64,000 bases of DNA, taken from JAFDYH01 sp049840875. Its GTDB lineage: Bacteria > Bacteroidota > Bacteroidia > Chitinophagales > Chitinophagaceae. How positions within the stretch are numbered: the first letter of the stretch is position 1; each line of letters opens with the position of its first letter. Positions 26,930 to 35,666 of the stretch are shown piece after piece. Made by a program: the position numbers and the translations under genes. The stretch spans positions 186,001 to 250,000 of the forward strand of contig JASGJE010000019.1 of assembly GCA_049840875.1 (NCBI GenBank), given 5' to 3'. The notes under the pieces are model-generated. The model saw only the letters and a list, made by a program, of their open reading frames with translations, ran no database searches and was not told the origin of the DNA.

Positions 26930-27229
26930 ATGAAATCTTTAACAGTTGTAGTGGTAATAATAGCAGCGATCCTGTCCACATTTTACTTTAGTAAGCCTTC
27001 TGACATTCGTTGCCGTGATGCAGCAATGAAAATAGTAACAAATGATTTAACAAAAGTGCCGGGATACAGCGATCCTAATGCAGTAAATATTTCCGGAGCT
27101 ACAGCGGAGTCAGACAAGGTTTTGATAAGTGACAGGGTTTTGTGGAAAGATATCTCGTATGTTTATCCCTCTTCAGTCAAAAAAATCGGTACTGCATATC
27201 TTGGATCATTTCACGCCAATAAAAAATAG
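26930..27229 (+). CDS. Hypothetical exported/membrane-anchored protein, 99 aa
   Basis: An N-terminal hydrophobic anchor (LTVVVVIIAAILSTFYF) is followed by a polar domain with RCRDAAMKIVTNDL and a possible beta region (VLISDRVLWKDISYVYP). Not recognised. It ends 21 bp before the end of the convergent GcvH-like gene. Confidence 0.55.
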   Translation: MKSLTVVVVIIAAILSTFYFSKPSDIRCRDAAMKIVTNDLTKVPGYSDPNAVNISGATAESDKVLISDRVLWKDISYVYPSSVKKIGTAYLGSFHANKK

Positions 27230-27250
27230 GACCATAAATGGGTATACCGG

Positions 27251-27631
27251 TTACCCGTTCACGAACTTATCATAGTCAATACTGTTCATCAGGTGACTGA
27301 GGTCGTTGATATTATCAGGTTTAATCTTTATCAGCCACCCATTCTTATATGGATCTTTATTTACCAACCCCGGGTCGTTAACGAGAAATTGATTTATTTC
27401 CACAATGCACGCCGCAACGGGCATAAAAATATCGGTTACCGTTTTCAGCGCCTCAATCGTGCCGAAAACTTTTCCTTGCTGAAAATGTTTTTTTGGGGAT
27501 TTTATTTGCACGAAGGCAACTTCACCCAATTCAAGCTGCGCAAAAAAAGTGATGCCGAGGGTAGCTAAATCATTTTCTGTTTTTACCCAAATGTGGTCTT
27601 TCGAGTATCGTAATTCTTCCGGGAACTGCAT
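27251..27631 (-). CDS. Glycine cleavage H-like lipoyl-carrier protein
   Basis: 126 residues with the GcvH barrel. The opening RYSKDHIWVKTENDLATLGIT and the lipoylation-site segment IEALKTVTDIFMPVAA (Lys63) match H protein, where the Lys carries lipoate. It differs from usual GcvH sequences (VESVKAASD...P.SG) at several positions, and no glycine cleavage genes are near. It may be a diverged H paralogue used for lipoate relay or another lipoyl-dependent process. It is transcribed in the same direction as, and 46 bp downstream of, the sigma factor gene. Confidence 0.8.
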   Translation of the reverse strand: MQFPEELRYSKDHIWVKTENDLATLGITFFAQLELGEVAFVQIKSPKKHFQQGKVFGTIEALKTVTDIFMPVAACIVEINQFLVNDPGLVNKDPYKNGWLIKIKPDNINDLSHLMNSIDYDKFVNG

Positions 27632-27677
27632 ACGCCAATTTTATCCCGCAGTCAAAAAGACTATGCCTGAATTTTTA

Positions 27678-28553
27678 TTAAGCCCTTCCCATATATCCTT
27701 TCAGCAGCTGGCTTTGTTTTCCGGTTTGAAGGCGGAGAATTGCTTTGTCTTTTATCTGGCGAACTCTTTCCCTTGTAAGATTATATTTCATAGCCAGATC
27801 GTCGATTGTCATGGGATAATCGACGCCGATACCATAGAGGCAGCAGATCATTTCTTTCTGACGTTTGTCTAATATGCTGAGAGACCGTGCAAGGTCTTTA
27901 CGTAAAGACTCCCGGTAATCTAATTTTTCATTGACAGGAGCGGCATTCTTGTTTTCTATAGAATCAAGAAGGAAAGTGTCTTCCTCGCCACCTGCTATCG
28001 GTGCGTCCAGCGATACTGATGCATTACTCATGGAACGTGATCTTTTCACCTCATCATATTCCAGGTTCATTGCCTCGGCTATTTCTTCGTCAGATGGCAT
28101 TCTTTCCAATTCCTGTTCAAGAGAGCTTTGTGTTTTATCTATGTTTTTCTTTTGCAATAATTTATTGACAGGTATCTGGATCATTCTTGCATTTTCAGCA
28201 AGTGCATGCAAAATGCTTTGACGGATCCACCATACGGCGAATGAAATAAATTTAAACCCGCGTGTATGATCAAAACGCTCTGCCGCTTTTACCAGGCCAA
28301 TGTTTCCTTCGTTGATAAGATCACTGAGCGACATACCCTGTCCCTGGAATTGCTTGGCCACAGACACAACAAAACGAAGATTGGCATTTACCAGGCGCTG
28401 ACGGGCAGCATGATCTCCGTCTTTAACCAGGATAGAGAGCCTTACCTCTTCTTCGGGAGATATCATCTCGATCTTTGAAATTTCATGGAGGTACTTTCCG
28501 ATGCTTTCTGAATCTCTGGCTGTGATTGAAGCGCTTATTTTTAATTCTCGCAT
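27678..28553 (-). CDS. Sigma-70 family RNA polymerase sigma factor (RpoD paralogue)
   Basis: 291 residues, the length of Bacteroidota RpoD. Region 1.2/2 (IGKYLHEISKIEMISPEEEV, FKFISFAVWWIRQSILHAL), region 3 and region 4 with NLTRERVRQIKDKAILRLQ are complete. Region 4.1 (ILDKRQKEMICCLYGIGVDYPMTI) and the C-terminus differ from the well-conserved housekeeping sequence, so I read it as a second, group-2-like RpoD. The start MRELKISASIT at 28553 resembles RpoD N-termini and is preferred to the upstream Met at 28595. Confidence 0.85.
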   Translation of the reverse strand: MRELKISASITARDSESIGKYLHEISKIEMISPEEEVRLSILVKDGDHAARQRLVNANLRFVVSVAKQFQGQGMSLSDLINEGNIGLVKAAERFDHTRGFKFISFAVWWIRQSILHALAENARMIQIPVNKLLQKKNIDKTQSSLEQELERMPSDEEIAEAMNLEYDEVKRSRSMSNASVSLDAPIAGGEEDTFLLDSIENKNAAPVNEKLDYRESLRKDLARSLSILDKRQKEMICCLYGIGVDYPMTIDDLAMKYNLTRERVRQIKDKAILRLQTGKQSQLLKGYMGRA

Positions 28554-28706
28554 AACATAGGTTTTGATTAAATGGATAAGCGAAGCTACGGACACAGGGA
28601 TGCTTAAAACAATAGAATGAAATGTTCTTTGTTTGTCCTCTCGACTGTGAAGGCCTTGTAGTCGGAATTCTATAGCATGGAGTAAAATACTTAGATAGCC
28701 TATTTA

Positions 28707-31115
28707 CTATTCTGCACGCAGACTTTTTACCGGCGTGCTCATTGCGGCTTTCAGCGATTGAAAGCTGATAGTGAAAATCGTTAAAAGAAAAATTGAACCT
28801 ATCGTCAATAAAAAGGGGCTCATGCCGGGGTTTGCCCTGTAAGCAAAATCATTCAGCCAACTGTTTGTAACCAGGTAGCCAATTGGGATGGCGATCAATA
28901 TGGATAGTGTCACGAGCTTCATAAAGTCTTTGTATAACAATATGATAATGTCGCTTGTGGTGGCGCCTATTGCTTTACGGATGCCAATTTCCCTGCGTTT
29001 TTTCTCTGTTGTAAAAGCGGCAAGACCAAAGAGACCGAGACATGAGATAAGGATGGCAAGGCCCGCAAAGTACTTCGATAATTCGGCGATCCTGATTTCT
29101 GAAGAATAAAGCGCCTGGTAGTCGGCATCAAGAAAGTTGAACTTAAAAGGGATGCCCTGGTTATAATTCTTATAAAACTTCTCAATCCGCTGTATTGTTT
29201 CCTTTTCGTGTCCGGCCTGAATCCGCACCACAATTTTTGATGCTCTTTGGCTGGTGGTTAAATCAAAAAAGCAAGGCTTCAGTTTTTCGTGTAGTGATTG
29301 AAAATTGAAGTTTTTAACAACGCCGATTATTTGCCGGTCTTCACCCCATATGTGTACAGTTTTTCCAACGGGGTTTTTCAGCCCCATCGCTTCAATGGCG
29401 GCCTCGTTAAAAATAATCTTTGTTTTTTCTGCACCATACAGTTTGGAAAAAGTTCTTCCTTCTTTCACTCGAATTCCCATGGTTTCAATGAAATTATAAC
29501 CCGCGCCGATATCGGTAAATTCTGTGTGTTGATCCGGCTCTTTTCCTTCCCAGGAAATATCGGAAGTGCCTCCGTTTCTGTCTATGACGCTATGCCTGAA
29601 ATTGGCCGCGTTGACGACACCTGGAATGGATTTTAATTCATGCAGAAAGCTTTCCTGGTCATTTTCGTATTTGCCACCGGGTTTATAGTCATCCGCATTG
29701 TTTGTAACCATTCCGCCTTTATCAAACCAGATGGTATTTTCACGGCTATACCCCAGGTTTTTTGTCTGGATAAGATCCATCTGTTTGTAAATGACAAGAA
29801 CGGTTACAATAAACAATGTGGACAGGCTGAATTGAAAAACAACCAAAACTCTGCGAATCCATTGTTCGCTTGCGGATGTTTTTAATTCTCCTTTCAGGGC
29901 AGCAACCGGCCGGAAGCCAGAAAGATAAAATGCAGGATAACTACCGGCTATTAATCCTGTAATGATAGTGACAAGAAATGCTGGTAACACGATATCGCTA
30001 CTAAAAAGTGTAAGTTGTTTCGACGTGACTGTATTAAAGATGGGTAGTAATAAAAAGACGAGCAATAACGCAAAGAGCAGAGAAATTAAACTGGTAAGTA
30101 CCGCTTCACTGGTATGCTGAATAATCAAAGATATACGGGCGGCTCCCATTGCTTTTTTTATACCGGTTTCTTTCATTCTCGAAGCTCCTTTGGCTGTAGC
30201 AAGGTTCATGAAGTTGATTGCGGCAATCAATAAAATGATAATCGCTATTGCTGCAAACAGGCGAACGTATTCAATGCGTCCACCCACTGCGTTACCATTT
30301 TCAAAATGATTATAGAGATAACGCTCGGAGTATTTTTGTGTAGTTAGTAATTGACTTGCTTCCGGTTTTTTTTGTTTGATAAAAACACTGATCTTTTTAT
30401 TGAACTGTTGAATGTTTGTGTTCTTCTTCAACATCAAATAAGTTAGCGGTTCATTATTTCCCCAGTTCTCCAGTTTTTGATTTTTCTGAAGAAATAAATC
30501 GTAGTTAAAAACGAGTTCAAATTGCGATGTCGCGTTCAGAGGTGGGTCTTGAAATACACCGGTAACGATATAGCTGCCTGAAAAATCTTTTTGATTCCAT
30601 TCAATGGTTTGACCAATAATACCGGTGTGATTGAATAATCTTTTGGCCAACGATTCGCTTATCGCAATTGCATTCTTATTTGCCAGAACATTGTCTTTAT
30701 CGCCTTCAATAAGTTTGTATGAGAAGATCGAGAAGAAATCTTTTCCGGCAAACTGTGCATGGGTTGTAATGCGTTTGTCAGCAAAAGAAATTATTCCTTC
30801 ACGATCTGATGAAGCTGCAGGGATTACTGCTGTCGCATTTTCAACTTCCGGCAATTCTGCGGCGAGAGCAGAATGCAATAATCCGGGTGTTTGGTCAGTT
30901 GTTTCAATTCCTGATGGTGTAGGCCAGTTTTGCAATACCTGGTAAATCCGGTTTTCTTTTTCGTTAAAATGATCAATAGCCATTTCATCATTTACCCAAA
31001 GCAAAATCATTATCGCTGCGGCAAGACCGGTAGAAAGCCCGGCAACGTTCAATAATGAGAACTGACGATGTTTGATCAGGTTGCGCCAGGCAATTTTGAA
31101 ATGACTTTTCAGCAT
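28707..31115 (-). CDS. FtsX/MacB-type ABC transporter permease, two-domain
   Basis: 802 residues. An N-terminal helix (KIAWRNLIKHRQFSLLNVAGLSTGLAAAI region) is followed by a MacB periplasmic domain, an FtsX core of three helices near residues 290-430, a second periplasmic domain, and a final FtsX core (AAFTTEKKRREIGIRKAIGAT and following helices). This is the usual Bacteroidota permease type. Its ATPase is not encoded nearby. It is the last gene of the ECF sigma/DUF4097 operon (6-bp gap to the preceding gene). Substrate unknown; lipoprotein or peptide export is typical of the family. Confidence 0.9.
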   Translation of the reverse strand: MLKSHFKIAWRNLIKHRQFSLLNVAGLSTGLAAAIMILLWVNDEMAIDHFNEKENRIYQVLQNWPTPSGIETTDQTPGLLHSALAAELPEVENATAVIPAASSDREGIISFADKRITTHAQFAGKDFFSIFSYKLIEGDKDNVLANKNAIAISESLAKRLFNHTGIIGQTIEWNQKDFSGSYIVTGVFQDPPLNATSQFELVFNYDLFLQKNQKLENWGNNEPLTYLMLKKNTNIQQFNKKISVFIKQKKPEASQLLTTQKYSERYLYNHFENGNAVGGRIEYVRLFAAIAIIILLIAAINFMNLATAKGASRMKETGIKKAMGAARISLIIQHTSEAVLTSLISLLFALLLVFLLLPIFNTVTSKQLTLFSSDIVLPAFLVTIITGLIAGSYPAFYLSGFRPVAALKGELKTSASEQWIRRVLVVFQFSLSTLFIVTVLVIYKQMDLIQTKNLGYSRENTIWFDKGGMVTNNADDYKPGGKYENDQESFLHELKSIPGVVNAANFRHSVIDRNGGTSDISWEGKEPDQHTEFTDIGAGYNFIETMGIRVKEGRTFSKLYGAEKTKIIFNEAAIEAMGLKNPVGKTVHIWGEDRQIIGVVKNFNFQSLHEKLKPCFFDLTTSQRASKIVVRIQAGHEKETIQRIEKFYKNYNQGIPFKFNFLDADYQALYSSEIRIAELSKYFAGLAILISCLGLFGLAAFTTEKKRREIGIRKAIGATTSDIIILLYKDFMKLVTLSILIAIPIGYLVTNSWLNDFAYRANPGMSPFLLTIGSIFLLTIFTISFQSLKAAMSTPVKSLRAE

Positions 31116-31121
31116 GACTGA

Positions 31122-31940
31122 TTATTTTGACTTACGGGCATAAATATTTCCGTTCATGTTGTTCATCATGATTTCAGGGCCTCCGCCACCGATCTTTCCG
31201 TAGATCCAATCTTTTATATTCAGCCTGTACATGTTTCCTTCTTTTGTACGCTCTGCGTTTGGTGGGGTTCTATCAACAACAACATCAAAATCAGTAAACA
31301 CATCGCCTTGTTCAGATTTAAGTTTTACGTTAGCTTTCAATGAGGCGGGAAATGTAACGTCCACATTACCATTCAGGGTTGAGAAAGCCATCGCTGCTTG
31401 TGCATCTACGCTTTTGAAAGTTGCAGTTACATCACCATTTACTGAGTTTGCAACTACTGAACCGGAAACATCACGGAGTTTAATACTGCCATTGGTATTT
31501 GAAATTTCCATTTCCCCATTGGTATTTGACACTTCTATATCGCCGTCATTTACTGTTTCAAGTTTGATAGTACCGGCGCCTTTTGGAATTTTTATGGTCA
31601 ATCGAATAGTCCTGTTGGGTCGGTCTGTATGTACGTTTACTTTATTGTTTTTTTCTTCTGCCACGATGGAAAGGTTATGCGAGGATATGCGGCGCATTCC
31701 ATTCTGATTTTTGTTCTCATTTTGATTTTCATCGCCATCGCCCTTTCCATCGATGAGAATATCTTTTCCATCGTAACCAATGATAGTGATAGAGCCACTT
31801 ACAAGGCCAACGTCTAAGGAGTATGTTTTGCCGGGATCACTTAAAGGAACGACCAACTGTTCTTTATTATCCTGTGCATAGCTGTTTAATGTTAGTAACG
31901 CCGCGATCGAAAATGAGAAGAATAATTTTATATTTTTCAT
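31122..31940 (-). CDS. DUF4097-family beta-helix-like exported protein
   Basis: 272 residues with a signal peptide (FFSFSIAALLTLNSYAQ). The repeated strand pattern (GDIEVSNTNGEMEISNTNGS, then GSVVANSVNGDVTATF) is the DUF4097 signature, forming a right-handed beta-solenoid. Such adhesin-like proteins usually follow ECF sigma/anti-sigma pairs; function unknown. It is a paralogue of the next gene upstream, from which it is 69 bp away. Confidence 0.87.
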   Translation of the reverse strand: MKNIKLFFSFSIAALLTLNSYAQDNKEQLVVPLSDPGKTYSLDVGLVSGSITIIGYDGKDILIDGKGDGDENQNENKNQNGMRRISSHNLSIVAEEKNNKVNVHTDRPNRTIRLTIKIPKGAGTIKLETVNDGDIEVSNTNGEMEISNTNGSIKLRDVSGSVVANSVNGDVTATFKSVDAQAAMAFSTLNGNVDVTFPASLKANVKLKSEQGDVFTDFDVVVDRTPPNAERTKEGNMYRLNIKDWIYGKIGGGGPEIMMNNMNGNIYARKSK

Positions 31941-32009
31941 GTACTTGTTGTTTATCGGTTTAAAGGCATTTGATAACCTGGAAATATTCTGTTTGAGTCC
32001 AATATTGTT

Positions 32010-32867
32010 TTAAGATTGTTTTTTGATGTACACATTACCGTTCAATGTTTCAAAGCGGAATACTTTGCCGCCTTTACCAAAGCGAAAACTGCTGTTCTTA
32101 TCTAATTTGTAAACGGTGCCACCATCTTCACGTTCATCGTTTTTTACCACTTTGAATGGTAGTGTCTGAACTTCTGTAAAGTCTGTGTAAAAATTTCCAT
32201 TCAGGCTTTGAAATTCCATATCAGCAGAAAGTGTAGTAGGATATGTAACATTCAGATCACCATTAACGGTATTGTACGATGATTGATCTGCAGGTACCGA
32301 TACATAGGTTGCTGTGATATCGCCATTGACGGTATGAGCGTCTGTAATTCCTTTCGCGCCGCTGATAGAAATAGAACCATTTACATTTGACAGGTCTAAA
32401 TTGCCGGTAACATCTTTTACATCAATCTTTCCTCCGTTAACTGTTGAAATGGAAATGCTCATTCCAAATGGAACTTTAATGGTGAACTCAAGGTTGTAAC
32501 GATATCTTACGCGGCGGTCATCCCAGTTGTCATTCCATTGATGATGCGGCCGTGAATCAAACGGGCCTGCGATATACGCTTCCACTGTATCACCATCTTT
32601 GTCAATTGCCAGTTGAAATTCTTTTTTCCCTTTTTCCAGTTCATCGCTGGTTTTTGCGGTAATTTTTTTGTCTACATCAAATATGATTTTATCGCCTGCA
32701 TAGCCAATCACTTTTACGGAACCGTCGATATTATAAACTGCCAGTACCGAATTTGCGGAGGCTGCTATTTCTTTATTGATATGCTCCTTAAATTCCTGGG
32801 CTTTTATTGCGGTGAAGGAACAGCAAGCCATGCACCCCATCAGTAGAGAGATGTACATTTTTTTCAT
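32010..32867 (-). CDS. DUF4097-family exported protein
   Basis: 285 residues with a signal peptide (YISLLMGCMACCSFTAIKAQ). It carries the same repeated solenoid strands (GGKIDVKDVTGNLDLSNVNG, GDITATY, GDLNVTYP) as its downstream paralogue. It starts 12 bp after the anti-sigma gene and is likely co-transcribed. A tandem duplication is the probable origin of the pair. Confidence 0.87.
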   Translation of the reverse strand: MKKMYISLLMGCMACCSFTAIKAQEFKEHINKEIAASANSVLAVYNIDGSVKVIGYAGDKIIFDVDKKITAKTSDELEKGKKEFQLAIDKDGDTVEAYIAGPFDSRPHHQWNDNWDDRRVRYRYNLEFTIKVPFGMSISISTVNGGKIDVKDVTGNLDLSNVNGSISISGAKGITDAHTVNGDITATYVSVPADQSSYNTVNGDLNVTYPTTLSADMEFQSLNGNFYTDFTEVQTLPFKVVKNDEREDGGTVYKLDKNSSFRFGKGGKVFRFETLNGNVYIKKQS

Positions 32868-32879
32868 GATCTATATTTT

Positions 32880-33641
32880 TTAAATTAAACGGGAAATAGT
32901 TTGTTCAATTTTTGTTCTCACCTGGTTGTTCAATTCTTTTTGTTGCAATAACTTTTTGAATGCATTAATTGACTTTTTTTCCTGCAGTTTCAGCATCGCA
33001 TCTGCCAGCGCTGCCTGTACCTGTGGTGATTGCTGCTGAATGATGGATTGCACTAATCCTTCTCTTACTACTGGGTCGCCTGCATAGTGTGTCAATGCTT
33101 CCAACGTTACCAGGCGAACATTTACATTCGGATCATTATTAAGTGTCGTAAGCAACGCTTCGATTGTTTTGTTGTTGGCAATATTTATTTCGCTGGTATA
33201 GCCCACGGCTTTGATGCGTTCAGAAGCTGAAGGATTTTCAAGCATTGATAGCATCATGATCTCTTTCATATCATGCATCTGTGCAGAAAGCGAGTCTACT
33301 TGTTCTTTATAGTTATATACAACAGGAGATGTAGGTCGATTGACAAGATAACCGGCTGCAAATCCCGCAAGCACCAGGATAAATGCTGCTGCTATCTTTA
33401 ACCATGTTCTCGACGAATTTGCAGCGTCAGGAATCATGAAATGATCCATTTCAGCCAGCCTTGAAGAATAGGCGGGCACTTTCAATTCTCCCATCAGGTT
33501 CCATAATTCCTGTTGTACGCTTAACTCTTCCCGGCAGGAAGCGCATTCCGTGAGATGTAGTTCAAACGCTTCGCGTTTCAGTTCAGGCATTTGATTGCCG
33601 ATATAGTCAATTATTTCACCCTTGTCTTTATCACAGTTCAT
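32880..33641 (-). CDS. Anti-sigma factor with zinc finger, TM helix and HEAT repeats
   Basis: 253 residues. The N-terminal zinc-binding anti-sigma domain shows HLTECASC (HxxxCxxC, residues about 29-36). One transmembrane helix follows (LKIAAAFILVLAGFAAGYLV, about 85-104), then a periplasmic region with HEAT-like repeats (NDPNVNVRLVTLEALTHYAG; VREGLVQSIIQQQSPQVQAA; MLKLQEKKSINAFKKLL). It should hold the ECF sigma at the membrane until a signal arrives. Its gene overlaps the sigma gene by 11 bp. The HEAT sensor part is unusual for anti-sigma factors generally but known in Bacteroidota. Confidence 0.87.
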   Translation of the reverse strand: MNCDKDKGEIIDYIGNQMPELKREAFELHLTECASCREELSVQQELWNLMGELKVPAYSSRLAEMDHFMIPDAANSSRTWLKIAAAFILVLAGFAAGYLVNRPTSPVVYNYKEQVDSLSAQMHDMKEIMMLSMLENPSASERIKAVGYTSEINIANNKTIEALLTTLNNDPNVNVRLVTLEALTHYAGDPVVREGLVQSIIQQQSPQVQAALADAMLKLQEKKSINAFKKLLQQKELNNQVRTKIEQTISRLI

Positions 33642-34191
33642 TTGTTCCAGATTTTAAAAGTATTTGTTTCAGTTGAAGTACGGACCGGTGCATTCTTGTT
33701 TTTATGGCTCCCACTGTTGTTTCCATAATCTGTGCCACCTGGTAGTATTTCAACTCATGAAAGCGGCTAAGGATGATTATTTCACGATCGTCTTCACTTA
33801 AACGTTGCAACGCATCCATTAATAGCTCAAGCTGTTCTTGTTTTTCCATTCTCCCATCAGCGCTGATCGTACCATCCATTCGTTCGTGATAGTTGTCGAT
33901 GTCAGCATGATTGCCGGTTCTTGCGGCAGTCCTGTAATGATCTTTCAGCACATTGCGGGCCATATGAAAGATCCATGTTCTGAACTCGCCATTGCCGGTA
34001 AACGTATGGCGCGACCTGATGACCCTATAAAAAACAGTCTGCGTCATATCTTCACTCGCTTCCCGCTGATTGGTCATTCTGAATAAAAAAGCAAACAGAG
34101 GGTCACGATAACGCCTGAACAGAAGATCCATTTTACGAAGATCTCCGTTCTTTACCCGTAGCATCACTTCATTGTCCGAAAGACCTTCCAA
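33631..34191 (-). CDS. ECF-type RNA polymerase sigma factor
   Basis: 186 residues with sigma region 2 (LLFRRYRDPLFAFLFRMT, SEDMTQTVFYRVIR, FRTWIFHMARN) and region 4 (LSEDDREIIILSRFHELKYY, TVGAIKTRMHRSV). It overlaps the anti-sigma gene by 11 bp. It likely controls its own operon, including the DUF4097 genes and the permease, as is usual for this arrangement. Confidence 0.92.
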   Translation of the reverse strand: MEGLSDNEVMLRVKNGDLRKMDLLFRRYRDPLFAFLFRMTNQREASEDMTQTVFYRVIRSRHTFTGNGEFRTWIFHMARNVLKDHYRTAARTGNHADIDNYHERMDGTISADGRMEKQEQLELLMDALQRLSEDDREIIILSRFHELKYYQVAQIMETTVGAIKTRMHRSVLQLKQILLKSGTNEL

Positions 34192-34308
34192 GCAGTGTGT
34201 TGATTTTATGCAACAATATAAACTCCGGGAAATAGAAATGGTTACAGAATAAAAGGATTTTTTTTATCCCTTAAAAATCGGATAGGAAAAAGCAGGAAGG
34301 TGGTAAAA

Positions 34309-34956
34309 TCAGGAGAAATCCACTTTATTGACTTCTGCAAGACGCTGAATTTCAAAAATATTTTCAGTCCCTAGTTTTTTGAAAATACGGGATTTGAATG
34401 TGGCGATAGTTTGTTGTGTCACATTCATTTCAGAGGCGATTTCTTTTGTCCGGTGCCCTTTTAAAATCGATCCGAGAACTTTTAATTCTGTGATGGAAAG
34501 ACTATGAAATATATTTTTTTCATTGTAAGTATCATCAGCCTTGGTATCAAACGATTTTTTAAGCTTTTTGCTGACAAATATTCCTCCTTGTAGAAATACA
34601 CGTAATGCCCTCACTATTTCAGCTTCTTCGGATTTTTTGCTCAGAAAACCAGAAATGTTATACTGTAGCAATTTCTTTCCGAATATTTCTTCAGACGCCA
34701 TGCTGTAAATAAGTATATAGAGATTTGGGTATTTTTCAATGATTTGTGGTATAAGTTCAATTGAATTACCATCATCAAGGTTCAGGTCAAGAATCAGATG
34801 AGTGAAATCATCTGTCGAAAGAGTGGCTTGCAATGCGCTTAATGACGGCACCTGTGTAATATTGCAACCAGTAAAATTTAAGGTAATTAAATAGTGGAGC
34901 CCTCTTGAAACAATACTGTGATCGTCTGCTATTAGTATTTTCTTTATGCCGTCCAT
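34309..34956 (-). CDS. LuxR-type response regulator (orphan)
   Basis: 215 residues: a receiver (IADDHSIVSRG; phospho-acceptor Asp in LILDLNLDDGNSIEL) and a C-terminal LuxR HTH (LSITELKVLGSILKGHRTKE, VTQQTIATFKSRIFKKL). The Lys position of the receiver is seen as SGFLSKKSEE. No histidine kinase is adjacent, so it is an orphan here. A palindrome GGGTAA-4-TTACCC lies 45 bp upstream of its start. Confidence 0.88.
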   Translation of the reverse strand: MDGIKKILIADDHSIVSRGLHYLITLNFTGCNITQVPSLSALQATLSTDDFTHLILDLNLDDGNSIELIPQIIEKYPNLYILIYSMASEEIFGKKLLQYNISGFLSKKSEEAEIVRALRVFLQGGIFVSKKLKKSFDTKADDTYNEKNIFHSLSITELKVLGSILKGHRTKEIASEMNVTQQTIATFKSRIFKKLGTENIFEIQRLAEVNKVDFS

Positions 34957-35666
34957 AATAGGCGCTGCCCGATAAAACCGGTTTTCTTTTCTATTAATAA
35001 GGGTAAATACTTACCCTATTCTCTACTTTTCTTGTTCTCTAAAACTGGCAAACCTCTTTAGTGTTTCCTATGCAAGGTAAAACAATTATTTTGTTTCTAC
35101 CCCCATACTTTTACAACAACCAATCATATACGTAGTTCGAAATTACTTTTATGCAAATGGCTGAGAATTATTATTCCTTCATTTTTTTGAAATTCTTCAT
35201 TCATTCTAACCACAGCTCTTAACGGAAATAAAAAAATGAATAATAGTAAATTGAAGATAGGAGAGAAATTTTATTGACAAAAGCACGGCAGAGGGAAATT
35301 TTAAAATGAAGAAGAAGTGCTTAAGCTGATTAGCCTACAGATAACAGTAGTTATAATAACCTTTTTAAAAGATACGATTGTAAAGAAAAAAACCTTCATA
35401 TGACTGAAGATTTTTTTGTGCCCAGGACTGGATTGGTAAGTATCTAATAATGTTGATAAAACATAAAAGAAGTGTCTTTTTTATGCCCGTAACATTGGCA
35501 GAGCGTGCCAGAACGGCGGTTTTTTTAATGAAAATATTTCGGTTTGCATATTTTTCGTATATGCATTACTGTTATCTATCTTAACCCCTTTGGAAGAGCC
35601 ATGATAAAATAGAGAAGCCCTTCTATGAAGGGCTTCTTACCGTGCAAAAGAAATTGATCAAATGAC
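34957..35666. other. 710-bp intergenic region with several hairpins
   Basis: No convincing gene on either strand. It holds a palindrome GGGTAA-4-TTACCC at 35001-35016; a terminator-like stem CTTCA/TGAAG at 35394-35409 followed by T7 (35411-35417) in the plus direction; and TGGCA-5-TGCCA shortly before a T7 run near 35500-35530. One or two plus-strand small RNAs could end here, but no promoter was securely identified. Confidence 0.4.
35613..35637 (-). terminator. Rho-independent terminator
   Basis: GAAGCCCTTC (35614-35623) and GAAGGGCTTC (35627-35636) form a perfect 10-bp stem with a 3-nt loop. On the minus strand a T-rich tail (TCTATTTTAT) follows. It lies just past the outer-membrane protein gene that ends at 35667. 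Confidence 0.8.

Noticed and set aside
31231..31707. Plus-strand open frame of 158 codons
   Set aside because: Antisense to a DUF4097 gene; its length comes from the repeated strand pattern on the other strand.
35480..35540. Sigma-54-like promoter at TTGGCAGAGC
   Set aside because: The spacing and the -12 TTGC part do not fit, and there is no downstream gene on that strand.
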